This document shows, one piece after another, positions 1 through 10,597 of a stretch of 64,000 nt of DNA. The stretch lies in contig CM018038.1 of the NCBI GenBank assembly GCA_008638375.1, forward strand, positions 32,192,383 to 32,256,382. Reading direction: 5' to 3'. A program made the position numbers and the translations under genes. The notes under the pieces were generated by a model, which was not told the DNA's origin, ran no database searches, and saw only the letters and a list, made by a program, of their open reading frames with translations. This stretch comes from Nyssa sinensis. Lineage: Eukaryota; Streptophyta; Magnoliopsida; Cornales; Nyssaceae. How positions within the stretch are numbered: the stretch's first letter is position 1; each line of letters begins with the position of its first letter.

Positions 1-443
1 AGCAAAGGGCCAAGGGCTAGGAATCGGGATAAGCTCATGATGAGGTTGATGTTGGTACGGCGCAAATCTTGGCATTTGTCGCACTTTCGAACATATTCTT
101 TTGCCTGTTTCAGCTTGCCGGGCCAGTAGTAACCCTGTGATAGAGCTCGGTGGGCTATAATTCTGCCCCCATTATGATTCCCGCAGATTCCCTCATGTAT
201 TTCAGCCAAGACATATTGTGACTCGTCTGGAACCAAGTATTTTAACAGAGGTTGAGAATACGACCTTCTGTAAAGCTTGTTATTCAGGATCAGGTACCGA
301 GCCGCTCTGATTCGGATTCTCCTGGCTTTGTTTTTATCCTTTGGGAGGAGCCCGGATCTTAGGTACTGGAGGATTGGAGTCATCCAGTTCTGGGGCTGTT
401 CATCAATTTGAGCAACTTGGGCTTCCTCAATACTGGGTCCTGG
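1..443 (-). pseudogene. Integrase N-terminus (zinc-binding HHCC), truncated by the window
   Basis: The translation continues in the RNase H frame after the TAA at 444. It shows the integrase zinc finger: EIHEGICGNHNGG with its two His, then RALSQGYYWPGKLKQAKEY, then CDKCQ with the Cys pair near position 75. The catalytic DDE core lies to the left of the window. The residues after CDKCQ stop resembling the family, which suggests a frameshift near position 60. Confidence 0.85.
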
Positions 444-2318
444 TTAAAAGGTGATTTTTACTGTGGAGTTTGCTTCAGACTTGAGGCGGGAGGCCATGTT
501 AGCCAGAGCATCTGCTCTGCAGTTCTGACTTCTTTCAATTTTCTGGATAGTAAATGTCTGGAAGGAATGCTTCAAGTGGTTTACCAGTTCGGAGTACCGG
601 AGCATCCTGTCATCTTTAATGGCAAATTCTCCCAAGACCTGGCTCACTACCAGTTGGGAATCAGAGAAGACGTCGAGGTTCTGAGCCTCGCATTCCAAGG
701 CAAGCTTCATGCCTAAGATTAGGGCTTCATATTCGGCTTCATTATTAGAAGCTTTGAATCCCAGGCTGACTGCTTTTTCTGACGTGAGCCCATCAGGGGA
801 CTGTAGTACCAGGCCTACCCCTGATCCTTGATCGGTTGACGATCCATCAATGTACAGCAGCCAGGTTCCCGAAGTTTCGGTGACTTGTGCTTTGTTCTGA
901 AGTGCCGGGGTGAACTCGACTACGAAATCAGCTAAGGCCTGCCCTTTGATGAAGTTTCGGGGTCCGTATGATATGTCAAACTCCCCTAGCTCCACAGACC
1001 ACTTCACCAATCTTCCCGATACCTCAGGTTTCCTCAGTATTGACTTCAGAGGATAGGCAGTCGGGATCTTGATTGGATGGGCTTGGAAATAAGGTCGAAG
1101 CTTCCGAGCTAATATGACCAGGGCATAGGCCAGTTTCTCTACTTCTGGGTATCTTTTTTCCGTGTCAAGTAGTGCCCTACTGACGTAAAAAATAGGCCTC
1201 TGTACTCCTCTGTCCTGTCTGATTAACGCGGAGCTGACTACATTTTCGGAAACTGCAAGGTACAGGAGTAACTTTTCCCCTTGTAATGGTTTTGACAGGA
1301 GCTCTGGAGAGGCTAGATACTCCTTTAATTCTTGAAAGGATTTCTCGCATTCTTCCGTCCACTGCAGAGTTTTGCTGCCCTTCAAAGCTTTGAAGAAAGG
1401 TAGGCAGCGATCAGTGGATTTGGATATAAATCTGCTCAGGGCCGCAATCCTGCCATTCAGCGCCTGAATTTCCTTTCTGGTTTTTGGCGACTTTAGCCCA
1501 ATCAGGGCTTGGATCTGAGTGGGGTCTGCTTCGATACCCCTCTGAGAGACAATGTATCCCAAGAATTTTCCCTTCGTAACTCCGAAGGTGCATTTCGAGG
1601 AGTTGAGCTTCATCTTGTGCTGTCTGAGGATATCGAAGGTCTGGGCTAAGTGCTGGAGGTGGCTGCCTTTCTGAAGACTTTTTACCAGCATATCGTCGAT
1701 GTAAACCTCCATGGTGCTGCCGAGCAGTGGGCTGAACATCTTGTTCACCAACCGTTGATAAGTGGCTCCAGCATTCTTCAAACCGAAAGGCATCACTCTG
1801 TAGCAGTAGAGTCCTCTTTCAGTTATGAAGGCAGTCTTTTCTTGATCTGGGGGGTACATCTAGATTTGGTTGTATCCAGAGTAGGCATCCATAAAACTCA
1901 TGAGCTCATGCCCCGCGGTGGCGTCAACCAGTTGGTCTATTCTTGGCAGTGGAAAGCTGTCCTTGGGGCATGCTTTGTTGAGGTCTGTATAATCAACGCA
2001 GACTCTCCACTTGCCGTTTTTCTTCTTGACGAGCACGGTGTTGGCTAGCCACTCGGGATAGGATACTTCCCGTATCATGCTGGCGTCTAGCAGCCTTTGG
2101 ACTTCTTCGTTTATAATCCGATGTCGTTCAAGAGCAATCGGCCTCCTCTTCTGTCTGACTGGCGGGTGATCCGGATCCACCATCAGTTTGTGAGTTATAA
2201 GATTAGGATCTATTCCTTCCATGTCTTTGGTCTCCCAAGCAAAGATAGAGAGGTTGTCTTTCAAGAACCTGACTATCTTTTCCCGCTCGGCGTGTGTTAG
2301 GTCTGGGCCGATGTACAA
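444..2318 (-). pseudogene. Reverse transcriptase and RNase H of pol
   Basis: This would copy the element RNA to DNA and remove the RNA strand. RT blocks seen in order: WRVCVDYTDLNKACPKDSFPLP (block about 2000), GYNQI, MPFGLKNAGATYQR, and the catalytic YIDDM at about 1690. RNase H follows, with YIDGSSTDQGSG near 855, NNEAEYEAL near 750, and SDSQLV near 660. One TAG at 1860 replaces the Lys codon expected between GYNQI and MYPPDQEKTAF. A TAA at 444 precedes the integrase in the same frame. Apart from these stops the domain looks complete. Confidence 0.93.
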
Positions 2319-2649
2319 GTAACTCCCCTCTGCTTCTGAACTGACCAGTACTTTAATGGGCTCGCCAACAAGTTTGGCTCGGCTGTCGTGTCCCCTTGGG
2401 CTCAGGGTTCTTCAATGCCGGATGGGCAATCTTCCACCTCGGGAGAGCGAGTGAATACAAGATCTGCACAATCCCGAGTGTGCTGTAATTGTTATTTAGG
2501 AGCCTTTTCTTTGAGGGCAATAGCGTGGCACTCCCGGGAGGTTGGTTGGCATCCTCTGACAGAGTGAACGCTCTGGTTGTGGACGTACTTCAAACACTGA
2601 TGGAGGGTCGAAGTGACTGCCTCTATCTGATGCAACCAGGGTCTCTAGA

Positions 2650-3217
2650 TTATGACGTTGTAGGGAGACTTCATGTTTAACACCATGTACTCCGAGATGG
2701 TGGTCTTCTACCCTTCACCCTCTCCTATAGTGGTAGGAAGGTCGACTCTCTTCAATGGGGTGCTGAGGTTGCCATCAAAAGCTGCCATCACGGTAGTGGT
2801 GGGCTTGACGTTGTCATGGTCTATCCTCATCTGTTTGAGCGGCTCATAGAATAGTATGTTGACGGAGCTGCCAGTATCGAATAGGACTCTCCTGGTTTCG
2901 AAGTTGGCGATTCTGAGGGTAATAACAAGGGCATCACTGTGAGGGCAGTGTACCCCTGCTAGATCTTGCTCGGTGAATTGGATCTCCGGTGCTGGTTTGA
3001 GCCTCTTTTCGACGTTGAAGATCTGTAATACGTTCGGGGCGGCTCTGGTTTCCCCAGCGTATCTCTTTCTTGCCCTGTTGGACATTCCTGTGACAGGGGA
3101 GTCAGCATGGAGGACGTAGATGACGTGGTTGTTCTGCCTCTGAGGCTCGTTTCGTCCCTCCCTGTGCTCTTGCCTCTGTTCGGGCCTCTGGTCTGGCCGC
3201 TGTTGAGGCTTGTCTTC
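2650..3217 (-). pseudogene. Aspartic protease region of pol
   Basis: A retropepsin-like domain that would cleave the Gag-Pol polyprotein. The catalytic motif is LFDTGSSVNILF at about 2895-2860, with the D-T-G triad intact. The frame is continuous with gag and is stopped at 2708 just after GEGEG. Recognisable protease-to-RT linker residues (SEYMVLNMKSPYN) continue past the stop, so this is a point nonsense change. A frameshift lies between here and the RT frame at 2318. Confidence 0.85.
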
Positions 3218-4855
3218 TTAGGGGTTCTGCCTTCCTTCCAGCTTGACGAACTCCCGAAGACGTCCCTTCTTTATGAGCACCTCTATCTCATATCGGAGGG
3301 TCCTGCATGTGTTAGTTGTATGTCCATGATCTTTATGGAAATTACAATACTTACTTTGGTCCCGCAGACTGGGATCTCCTTTGATTGGTTCCGGCCACCT
3401 CAGGTTCTCCTGATCTCGGATCTGCCGGAGTACCTGGTTCGGCGTAGTGTTCAAAAGAGTGAAGTTGGCGAACTCCCTTGGTCCGGAGTTGTACACAGCT
3501 CTGGGTGCTGTTCTTTTCTCTGGGCTCCTGGCCCTCTTTTTGTTGGAGTCTCTTCTGTGATCCTCCTTCTTGTGGTCCTTCCGCTTCGAATTGTCCCTCT
3601 GGGTCTGATCTCTGCCCTTCTGGGACGTGCGGTTGGCTTCTTCCAGGTTGATGTATTTTCTGGCCCGATCCATTAATGCCGCCATGTCGGCTGGAGGGCT
3701 TTTTGTCAAGGAGTCTCTGAACCCACCCTGGGCAAGCCCAGCAATTAGGGCTGCTACGAGGAACTTTGGGCTGCAGTCAGTGATCTCAGTGAGTTCGGTA
3801 TTGAAGCGCGCAATGTAGGCGCGGAGGGATTCCTCCTTGGTCTGCTTAACGTTCAGCAGGAATTCTGGCCCCCTTCTGAGCCTCTTGCTGGTCATGAACC
3901 TGTCCAAGAACTGTCTACCGAGCTCGTAGAAGCTGGTAACTGAGTTCGGAGGGAGGTTGTGGAACCACTTCAAAGTAGTTCCCTTCAAGCTGGTGATGAA
4001 CGTTTGGCACATGAAAGCATCAAAGGCTCCGTGCAGGGCCATCGTATGCTGGTAATGAGAGAGATGATCTCTTGGATCTCCAGATCCATCGTACAGGGTG
4101 AACTTGGGCACCATGAACTTTCTGGGCCTCTCCTCTGACATGATGACGTGAGTGAATAGGGTGGCTAGTCTTCCGAGCAGCCTGGCCAGTTCGTCTTGCT
4201 CTGAAGGGTTCTGAGGTCCTCTCAAAGTAACTGTCTGGTCCATCGACTCGGCAATTTCTTCCACCCTCCGCGGATCTCTGAGTCTGACATCTTGTGAACC
4301 ATGCTTGACAACCTCGGCTTCAAGGTAGTAGGGTTGATTACGCCCTTCGGACGGAGGAGGATTCTGAACCGGAGGGACTGGTGCTGCATGATGAGGCTCC
4401 TGCGGTACTGGGTGTGCTCCCGAGGCCCTTGGAGTTGGGGCTCGAGTAGTGCTCCGGTAATGGACGTCGGGGACGAAGGCGAATGTTCCCCAGCCAGGGA
4501 CTGTTGATGGCTGCGGATCTCGGCCAGCGCGAGCAACGCCTGAGGGGTGCCCAGGCTGGTTAGTTGGAGTCTGCGCATGAAGTTCTTCGTTCTCTGTGGC
4601 AACAGGAGGTTGCGTTCCTGCAACGAAGTTGACTGGCGGGCTAGGAGAACCCGCCGCTTAGTTCAGCGTGAGTGTTGCCAGTGTTCTAGTGATGGCAAGC
4701 AACTGCTCCTGCACCAGTTCATTGTGTCGTTTTATTGCTTCGATCTCTTGTCGCATAGGATTGGCCGCTGGCCCCCTTGTGCGAGGAGCATGTGGCTGAC
4801 GTTGAGCGTTTTGCGAATTCTGAGTATTCTGTCGTGGTCGGAGATTTGGTGCCAT
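3218..4855 (-). pseudogene. gag (capsid/nucleocapsid) of the Tat-like element
   Basis: This encodes the structural Gag protein that would form the virus-like particle. Translation starts at the ATG at 4855 and gives a basic and Gln-rich N-terminus. A TAA at 4658 interrupts the frame, followed in the same frame by a Pro-rich linker. The retrotransposon-gag domain lies at about 4140-3650 (YDGSGDPRDHLSHY, then LKGTTLKWFHNLPP). A basic KR-rich stretch follows, then a zinc-knuckle-like CNFHKDHGHTTNTC near 3310. The frame ends at TAA 3218, but the protease follows in the same frame, so that stop looks like a mutation in a gag-pol fusion and not a true end. Confidence 0.85.
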
Positions 4856-4910
4856 GGTTTTCCGGTGAGGAAAGAGTTGAGTTTATGAATAGAGCACTTG
4901 GAGATTAGTC

Positions 4911-4929
4911 GCTCCCACAGACGGCGCCA
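4911..4929 (-). other. Primer-binding site of the Tat-like element
   Basis: The minus strand reads TGGCGCCGTCTGTGGGAGC three bases after the LTR. The first nine bases match the complement of a plant tRNA-Asp 3' end including CCA. Many plant Tat-type elements carry the same TGGCGCCGTCTGTGGGA string. Confidence 0.75.
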
Positions 4930-5107
4930 AACTGATGCTGCACTTTTCGGCTCGCAATAAATATGGACTCCGTGACCTGTAGAACACTTAGAAAGATGAT
5001 CAGAGGACCGCCGGAGCCGCTCCGATGCTTAAGTAAGTAAAAGAATTGAAAGACTGTATTGAAAGCCAAAGAATGAGCATAAAAAATAAAGCGTACCTCT
5101 AGGGTTT

Positions 5108-5115
5108 AATTTATA
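5108..5115 (-). promoter_or_regulatory. TATA box in the LTR
   Basis: The minus strand reads TATAAATT about 180 bases upstream of the LTR/PBS junction, the usual U3/R position of an LTR promoter. This is a sequence match only. Confidence 0.5.
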
Positions 5116-5416
5116 AGCCGTGGCTCTCCTAAGTTGATTAGGATTTGACGCCATGAATATAGGGATTTGATCATCGGAGATTGCAGTTACCTTGTGGAGC
5201 ATTGAGTCGTAGATGGAGATAATCATAGATAGTAGTTTCCGTGTTGAAGACTGTTTTCTTATTCCCTGCTTGGCAGTTGTTTAAGGAAACCATAAGGTCG
5301 GAACCATATGAAGTGTCGAATAAATATTGCCCAGAACAGAAGGTCTGGAAGATATACGCATGAGAATGCCTTGAAGGTTTTGCCTGCACTGTATGACCGA
5401 ATTTATCGGCTCTGAA

Positions 5417-5418
<2 letters not shown>

Positions 5419-5474
<56 letters not shown>
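5419..5474. repeat. (AT)28 microsatellite
   Basis: An uninterrupted AT dinucleotide tract of 56 bases inside the U3 part of the LTR. The flanks (GGGAATGCCCTGAAGGC and related) are partly repeated on its two sides. Confidence 0.95.
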
Positions 5475-5476
<2 letters not shown>

Positions 5477-5804
5477 GAATGCCCTGAAGGCTTGTGGCTG
5501 TTCTGTATGATCGGAATTATCAGTTCTGTAGGATCGAGATTTGTTAATTCCGCGGGCACACGTGTCTCAAGGTGATTGGTGTGTCTGTTTGTGGTACATC
5601 ATTAATCTTCCTTTGGGCCGATTAATATTCACATAAGTTACATGCACATAATCTTGTTATATTTTGAAATAAAATTAATTTTTACAAAAGAGGTCACTTT
5701 GGTGACATATTGTTTCAATTAATTTATCTCAAAACACTAATATTTGAATGTAAATTTGTGTAAATGCACTGTAACGTCAACATATTTATATTTTGGGGCA
5801 AAAT

Positions 5805-5910
5805 AGACCACATGTACCTTAGTGGTACAGTAGCATGTGTTCCAAGCATTGACCTAACATCCCAGGTTCAAGTCACAGGGCATACAACCCATGTCAAATT
5901 TTTTTTTTGT
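5805..5910 (+). mobile_element. tRNA-derived SINE-like sequence
   Basis: A polymerase III promoter-like pair is present: A-box-like TTAGTGGTACAGTAGC at about 5819 and B-box-like GGTTCAAGTCA at 5864, 45 bases apart, ending in a run of ten T at about 5900. The tRNA fold is not maintained, so this is not a tRNA gene. No clear target duplication was found. Confidence 0.4.
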
Positions 5911-6407
5911 TTTCATTTCCTGTAACTTATGAGCCAACCATTGGATAGCTTCTCCTTTCTAACCAAACACCTTCCAAACTCAAATTTAAAAATTTACCCA
6001 TAAAGTAACAGTGTTGGGCAGTCATCTGAATGGGTGGGTCGGGTCGGACCCGACCTGGTTTGGCCCAAATAAAATCACAAAGTCTCAGCCGTAGTGCAGC
6101 ATATTCCTAGCGTCTGGTTGTCTTCTCCATCAACGGCGAGTCGCCGGCGACAGATTTTCTTGCGTTTTTCAGTGGGGTTCAGACCTAGAAGTCATGGGCA
6201 ACTCAAATCTATCCTCGGGTCTCCGATCGGAGTGCCGGAACACTCCTAAAAATGGAAAAATCGTAGGTTCATCGGGGCTGTGCGGTTTTCTGGCAGCCCC
6301 CCCCCTTTTTTTTTATTTCTCACCTTTTCTCCTACTGTTTCAACACAATTGATCCCGACAATGTTCCTACATCTTATACACATAACTCCCAATCATTCAA
6401 CATGAAA
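5911..6407. other. Non-coding; probable internal leader of a copia-type remnant
   Basis: No gene is visible. On the minus strand this follows directly from the copia PBS at 6408-6421, so 6030-6407 may be 5' untranslated leader of that element. It includes a homopolymer run (C then T, about 6297-6314). No gag reading frame could be recognised, so the element appears truncated or non-autonomous. Confidence 0.4.
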
Positions 6408-6421
6408 TGGCTCTGATACCA
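6408..6421 (-). other. Primer-binding site (initiator tRNA-Met type)
   Basis: The minus strand reads TGGTATCAGAGCCA, the standard Ty1/copia primer-binding site complementary to initiator tRNA-Met, two bases after the LTR end. Confidence 0.85.
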
Positions 6422-6539
6422 CATGAGAGATTAATTTCATTATGTGAAAACCATCACACAAACAGGAACATTCATGTTGAATCATCAAGAATTAAAATAT
6501 TGAATTTGTGGAAGCGTACCTGAATCCATAACAAAAAAA

Positions 6540-6610
6540 TTGAAATATCCAAGTCTGAGGCTTTATGATCTTCCTTGAAATATCCAAGTCTGAGGCTTTA
6601 TGATTCTTCC
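6540..6610. repeat. Two-copy 35 bp tandem repeat inside the copia LTR
   Basis: The unit starting TTGAAATATCCAAGTC occurs at 6540 and again at 6575, nearly identical. It lies between the TATA box and the LTR 3' end. Confidence 0.9.
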
Positions 6611-6704
6611 AGATCTACACTTGTTTTCTGTCTTAAAAATTTCTCTCTGACAATGGAAATCAGAAGAATAAAAAAATCGTTGTGTGATCTGGGGACCATG
6701 ACTC

Positions 6705-6713
6705 CTATTTATA
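6705..6713 (-). promoter_or_regulatory. TATA box in copia LTR
   Basis: The minus strand reads TATAAATAG about 290 bases before the LTR 3' end, which suits the U3/R boundary of a 502 bp LTR. Confidence 0.55.
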
Positions 6714-6925
6714 AACAATTGCCGTCTGTTCGTATTTTCTATTTTAACCCATCATAAAAATAGAAATTACGCTTGTCTCTACACATTAATGCCCACACTT
6801 TATAATATATTAATTAAGGCCCCAAAACTTAAATTAATCACTTTAATTAGCCTAACTTTATTTGATTAGCCTATAATTCACATTTATTTAATATATAAGC
6901 CCGTATATTTAATTTTACTCCAACA

Positions 6926-7366
6926 TTGGAGAGAAAAGAAAAGAAAAGATAATTTAAAATTGAAGAGAAAAGAAAAGAGAAGAAAATAAAGTGTTCATTT
7001 TTATCTTGTTTGATAGTTCAGGAGAGAAAAGAAAAGAAAAGGACAATATTTCTTACTTGAATGATCAGTTGGGAGAGAGAATAAAAGAAAACATACAAAA
7101 TAATTTGACAATTATACCATTTTTTTTCTTTATGTTTAGAATTTTTAATTCTTTCATTAATGAGTACTGTTGGTATTACAAAAAATTCATTAATTACATT
7201 TTATTTTCTCTCCAAATCTCTCTAATTTTGGCAGAGATTGAAAGAAGTGGGTTAAAACTCTTAAACTTTCTCTCTCAATTTTTTTTTCTCTCTATTAAAA
7301 TTTCCAAACGAGAAATTTAGCTATTTCTCTACCTTAATATTTTTTTTCTCTCTCTAATTCTCTCCA
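6926..7366. mobile_element. Purine-rich MITE-like block
   Basis: The block opens with TTGGAGAGAAAAGAAAAG and closes with TTTCTCTCTCTAATTCTCTCCA, so its ends are loosely inverted. Purine-rich GAGAAAAGAAAAG modules recur at about 6930, 6965 and 7022. The low complexity makes the TIR call weak, and no duplication was confirmed. The small reading frame across it is a shadow. Confidence 0.35.
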
Positions 7367-8500
7367 TTTAAACGAGTTGTAAGTTCACTCGTATGATATG
7401 GCATGATTTAATTAGTTGTGAGTGTTTTTTTTTTTTTAAAATTTTTTTCTATTCTCATAACCAGTTAAATCATATCACATTGTGTCGATAAACTTACATG
7501 AGAAACCATAAAACATTACTCATATTCCAATTCCACGAGGACTACCCTTTGAATTGGTAAGTCTAGCTCTATCACACACGGCTTTACCTAACCCTGTCTT
7601 TTCATTACAAATTATAATAATAACAATATTAATGGAATTGAGAGTATCGTTGATTCAAGTCCCGTCCAAACTGACTTATCCTAATTGTTAGCTAATGCAA
7701 ATAACCCAAAATATTAGTACATTTCAAAACTTGTACTATTTTTCTCTGGCTAATACAAAATTATCATAAGAAAATAATCATGACCTAACCAACTTGTCAT
7801 CACAAGATTTTATACCATCCATTCATGAACAACCACCCATCAGAATTACCCTTTAGGTAATGCTTATTCTTTTTTAATTACTTTTATCAACTTTTATTTC
7901 CTTTTTCTTTTTTCATTGAAAATAAAAGATAAAATATAAAATTGCATTTGATAATCATCTTAAAAAAAGTAAAATAAATTAAACACTTCTGATTTTTGAC
8001 TTATTTAAGCCAAAAAAGAAGAAGTAGTAAAGTACTCTAAAAAAAAAGGTTACTATATGAACACTTAATTTCGTAAAAATAACTTCTATGCTTACTTACA
8101 GTCATCGCTAAATTTTTTAGTAACAAATTTGTAATTTAATTATAGTTGTATGTATAATATGTGTGTATAGGTTATGTAGCATATACATATGTGTGTAATA
8201 ATATCAATAGATATATGTATAGTTGTTTTAGGTTTGTATTTGTATCCATTTACCCAAGGTCTCCTCTGCAAAGTGATCTAGTCAACGTTGACTGAGTCAC
8301 GCGATGCTTTTACTTACATGTCACAACATTACATACCCCTAGTCTTTCTAGCTAGGCATGTAAGATAAAAAATTGATCATAATGGAACGTACTATGAATG
8401 AAATGTAGTCAAAAGATTTGTCTCAATAGTCATAAAAAAAATTATTATAGCCCTTGGAAAAAATTAATTTTCTTAAATATCAAGGGCATTTTCATAGATC
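7367..8500. other. AT-rich intergenic sequence
   Basis: No coding region, RNA gene or clear repeat was recognised. It forms the upstream flank of the lipid-transfer-like gene. A TTGAC core with TGACTGAGTC occurs near 8286-8300, a possible W-box or bZIP site, but this is only a motif match. Confidence 0.5.
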
Positions 8501-8507
8501 ATTTCTG

Positions 8508-8516
8508 TATATATAG
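8508..8516 (+). promoter_or_regulatory. TATA box of the lipid-transfer-like gene
   Basis: TATATATAG at 8508 predicts transcription starting at about 8536-8546. That makes the ATG at 8559 the more comfortable start and puts the in-frame ATG at 8541 at the very 5' end of the message. Confidence 0.5.
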
Positions 8517-8558
8517 ATGTATTCATGAAGTGCAATATGTATGATCGGCGTAAGCAAG

Positions 8559-8887
8559 ATGGAAATGAAGAGAGAGAGTAATAGTGCAAGAGCTTGTGTG
8601 CTCTTCTTTGTGGCACTACTGGGTGTTGCTATGTGGAGTGCAGTAGCTGTGGGGGCTCTTACCGCAGCACAGTGCAAAGAAGAGAGGAGGATACTGGTGA
8701 ATGCGTGCAAGCCTGTGCTGGCACGAAAGCCGCCCAGCCCATTCTGTTGTGAACGTTTGAGGGTAACGCATGTTGACTGCGTTTGTCCAGTGATCACACC
8801 AAAGCTGGCACCACTCATTGATGTTAATTATGCTGTAAAAGTCATTCAAGGATGCGGTAGACAAGTCCCACGCCATTACAAGTGTGG

Positions 8888-8944
<57 letters not shown>

Positions 8945-9004
8945 ATTGGAAGACATATTTAGCATATGGGTTCTTGTTTTTGCGCAGGTATCACTACACC
9001 CTGA
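8559..9004 (+). CDS. Secreted lipid-transfer-like protein (eight-cysteine motif, DIR1/LTP2-like)
   Basis: Two exons: 8559-8889 and 8988-9004, joined at GTAAGC / GCGCAG to give about 115 residues ending ...KCGSITTP. If the in-frame ATG at 8541 is used, six residues are added. A basic N-terminus and hydrophobic stretch (ACVLFFVALLGVAMWSAVAV) form a signal peptide, so the product should be secreted. The mature part has the plant eight-cysteine pattern: AAQC, NACKP, FCC, DCVC, GCG and KC. The CC and CxC pairs are diagnostic of the bifunctional inhibitor/lipid-transfer superfamily, whose members bind lipids in a small helical fold. It stands alone between repeats, with a TATA box upstream and a poly(A) signal downstream. 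The exact ligand is unknown. Confidence 0.85.
8895..8941. repeat. (CT)n microsatellite in the lipid-transfer-like gene intron
   Basis: A 47-base CT tract begins five bases inside the 98 bp intron and fills half of it. It supplies a pyrimidine tract unusually close to the 5' splice site. Reading frames across it (Leu-Ser or Arg-Glu repeats) are artefacts. Confidence 0.95.
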
Positions 9005-9187
9005 GCCTGAGGGTCTGAGATATATACCAAGCAATGGAGAAATTCTTTTGCCGCTATATATATATATTACAAAAATAGTTAAAAATAATGAAGTGTTAAA
9101 GTGTGGTATAATACTCTTGTTCTCCCGGGGAGAGAGATCTAGTTTGTTATACATGTAGTGTCTCTTGTTTGTCACTTAGGAATAACT

Positions 9188-9193
9188 AATAAA
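9188..9193 (+). terminator. Candidate poly(A) signal
   Basis: AATAAA lies 184 bases after the lipid-transfer-like stop codon, in an A/T-rich stretch with overlapping AATAAA-like repeats. Confidence 0.5.
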
Positions 9194-9633
9194 TAAAATA
9201 AATTATGCCAGTGTTTAGCATGTGAAAACTTGCCAAATATTGTTGTTGATTCTTTAATAATCTTCCTTTTTTTCTTCTTTGTTGAAATATACTGCTATAG
9301 AGATCAATGTTTTATTCAAGTGATGCAAGTGTTCATTTTTCATTCAAATGACATGAGTTAGATTCCTCTCAAATCAAATTAGATCTCATCGAATCCAACA
9401 ATAAACAAACTCAAATTTTGATTAGGAATTCACTAATCAATCAAATTTTAAAATCTGACCTAATCTAACGATTTCCTTAATGTTTAGAATTTGAATTACC
9501 CTAATTCAATTATTTACAGGCCTATATCAAACCATTCAAAGGCCAGTGACCACATATACGTCACCTTGTATCAAATTAAAAGTACATAACTTTCTTTTAT
9601 AAATAACTTGGCTTAGTAGCCTACCCCTGCCAA

Positions 9634-9672
9634 CCCCCCCCCCCCCCCCCCCAAAAAAAAAAAAAAAAAAAA
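9634..9672. repeat. C19-A20 homopolymer junction
   Basis: Nineteen C are followed directly by twenty A. The exact lengths may be affected by sequencing or assembly slippage. Confidence 0.9.
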
Positions 9673-9849
9673 CCCATGTTGGCAACAATTTTTTTAATTC
9701 GAGTTGAGCTCAGGTTGGGTTCTCATGTTCAATTGTATTTAGTTTTATTAAGCTTTTGCCACATGTTGAATTTTCAAAATTGACTTTCAAGAGTGTGAGA
9801 ATTTGTCCAAAAAATAGTATTTAAAACACAAGTGAATAAAAAATACACT

Positions 9850-10400
9850 AATTGTAAAAGTACAAAATTTTACACTATTGTAGAAGTGTAAAATTTTATT
9901 CTATTGAACCTCACAATATTATGTCATACAAAGTCATAGTTAGTGACAAAAGAACGGGGTATTCCCTTATCAAAATGCTCTAAATCTTTCTTCATTAACA
10001 ATGCACAAAGCCTCGTGCCATATGCTTGCCTTAGTGTTGCAACATCAGAGTGCATACCTTACAATTGGTTCAAATTAGGGTAGAGTTTTTTGTTCATTAG
10101 ATCCAGTACAAATCCATGAAGAAGCTATCATGACATGGAACTATATTAGTAGGCCACTTTTTGATCCACTTTTCCAAACCTAAAATTTTACACTTTCAGT
10201 TTTCAGGCAATTTCCTTGAATGTGCTTAAAAACTCGCTAGTTCTGAAAGCGTAAAATGTTACAATTTTATAAAAGTGTAAAATTTTACAAAAAAAAAAAA
10301 CCTACCTTGTCCATGTACAATAACAAATAACAACACATTCAGGGCAAATGGTTGGCAATGCCAATACCATTAAGCAATTTGTTTGAAATTGTAAATTTTT
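9850..10400. repeat. Dispersed palindromic GTAAAATTTTAC motifs
   Basis: The self-complementary core TGTAAAATTTTAC and close variants recur at about 9862, 9888, 10186, 10245, 10276 and 10391, often next to AAAGTG. They may be remnants of terminal inverted repeats of small transposons. No boundaries or target duplications were resolved. Confidence 0.4.
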
Positions 10401-10548
10401 ACAGTGTCAAAAAAATTGAGAAAATTCTCAATTGTTTTATTGAACATTTTTTCTGATAGTACTTATTCGGAATTGCCTTGCCCATTTCAATTATGAATTT
10501 GAGAAATTGCCTTGATCATGTTGTCATTGTAAATTATGTTGTCATCCA

Positions 10549-10551
<3 letters not shown>

Positions 10552-10595
<44 letters not shown>
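10552..10595. repeat. (TC)n microsatellite
   Basis: A perfect TC dinucleotide tract of about 44 bases in intergenic sequence. Confidence 0.95.

Positions 10596-10597
<2 letters not shown>

Larger units (their letters stand above)
1..5598 (-). mobile_element. Ty3/gypsy LTR retrotransposon, Tat-like, 5' part
   Basis: Reading the minus strand from the right, the order is LTR, primer-binding site, gag, aspartic protease, reverse transcriptase, RNase H and the start of integrase. This is the Ty3/gypsy order. The element runs off the left edge, so its 3' LTR and target duplication cannot be checked. The coding region is nearly colinear: gag and protease share one frame (4855 to 2708) with in-frame stops at 4658, 3218 and 2708; RT and RNase H share another (2318 to 444) with a TAG at 1860. 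A frameshift separates the two. This few-lesion state suggests a fairly young but inactive copy. The Tat assignment is an inference from gag, RNase H and PBS type. Confidence 0.9.
4933..5598 (-). repeat. 5' LTR of the Tat-like element
   Basis: A 666 bp unit with TG...CA ends next to the primer-binding site. On the minus strand it starts TGTACCACAAACAG and ends TGCAGCATCA, followed after three bases by the PBS. It contains a TATA box and a long AT microsatellite. The outer end at 5598 is set only by the CA dinucleotide, since no second LTR is available for comparison. Confidence 0.7.
6424..6925 (-). mobile_element. Copia-type LTR (5' LTR of a truncated element)
   Basis: A 502 bp unit with TG...CA ends. 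On the minus strand it begins TGTTGGAGTAAAATT and ends AATCTCTCA, and a PBS follows two bases later. It has a TATA box on the minus strand. No matching 3' LTR is seen to the left, so only the LTR and part of the leader survive. Confidence 0.75.

Noticed and set aside
3107..3676. 189-residue plus-strand open frame opposite gag
   Set aside because: It is a reverse-strand shadow of the conserved gag-protease coding region and has no independent domain.
8876..9175. Minus-strand open frame with Arg-Glu repeats
   Set aside because: It is a shadow of the CT microsatellite and of the lipid-transfer-like gene on the other strand.
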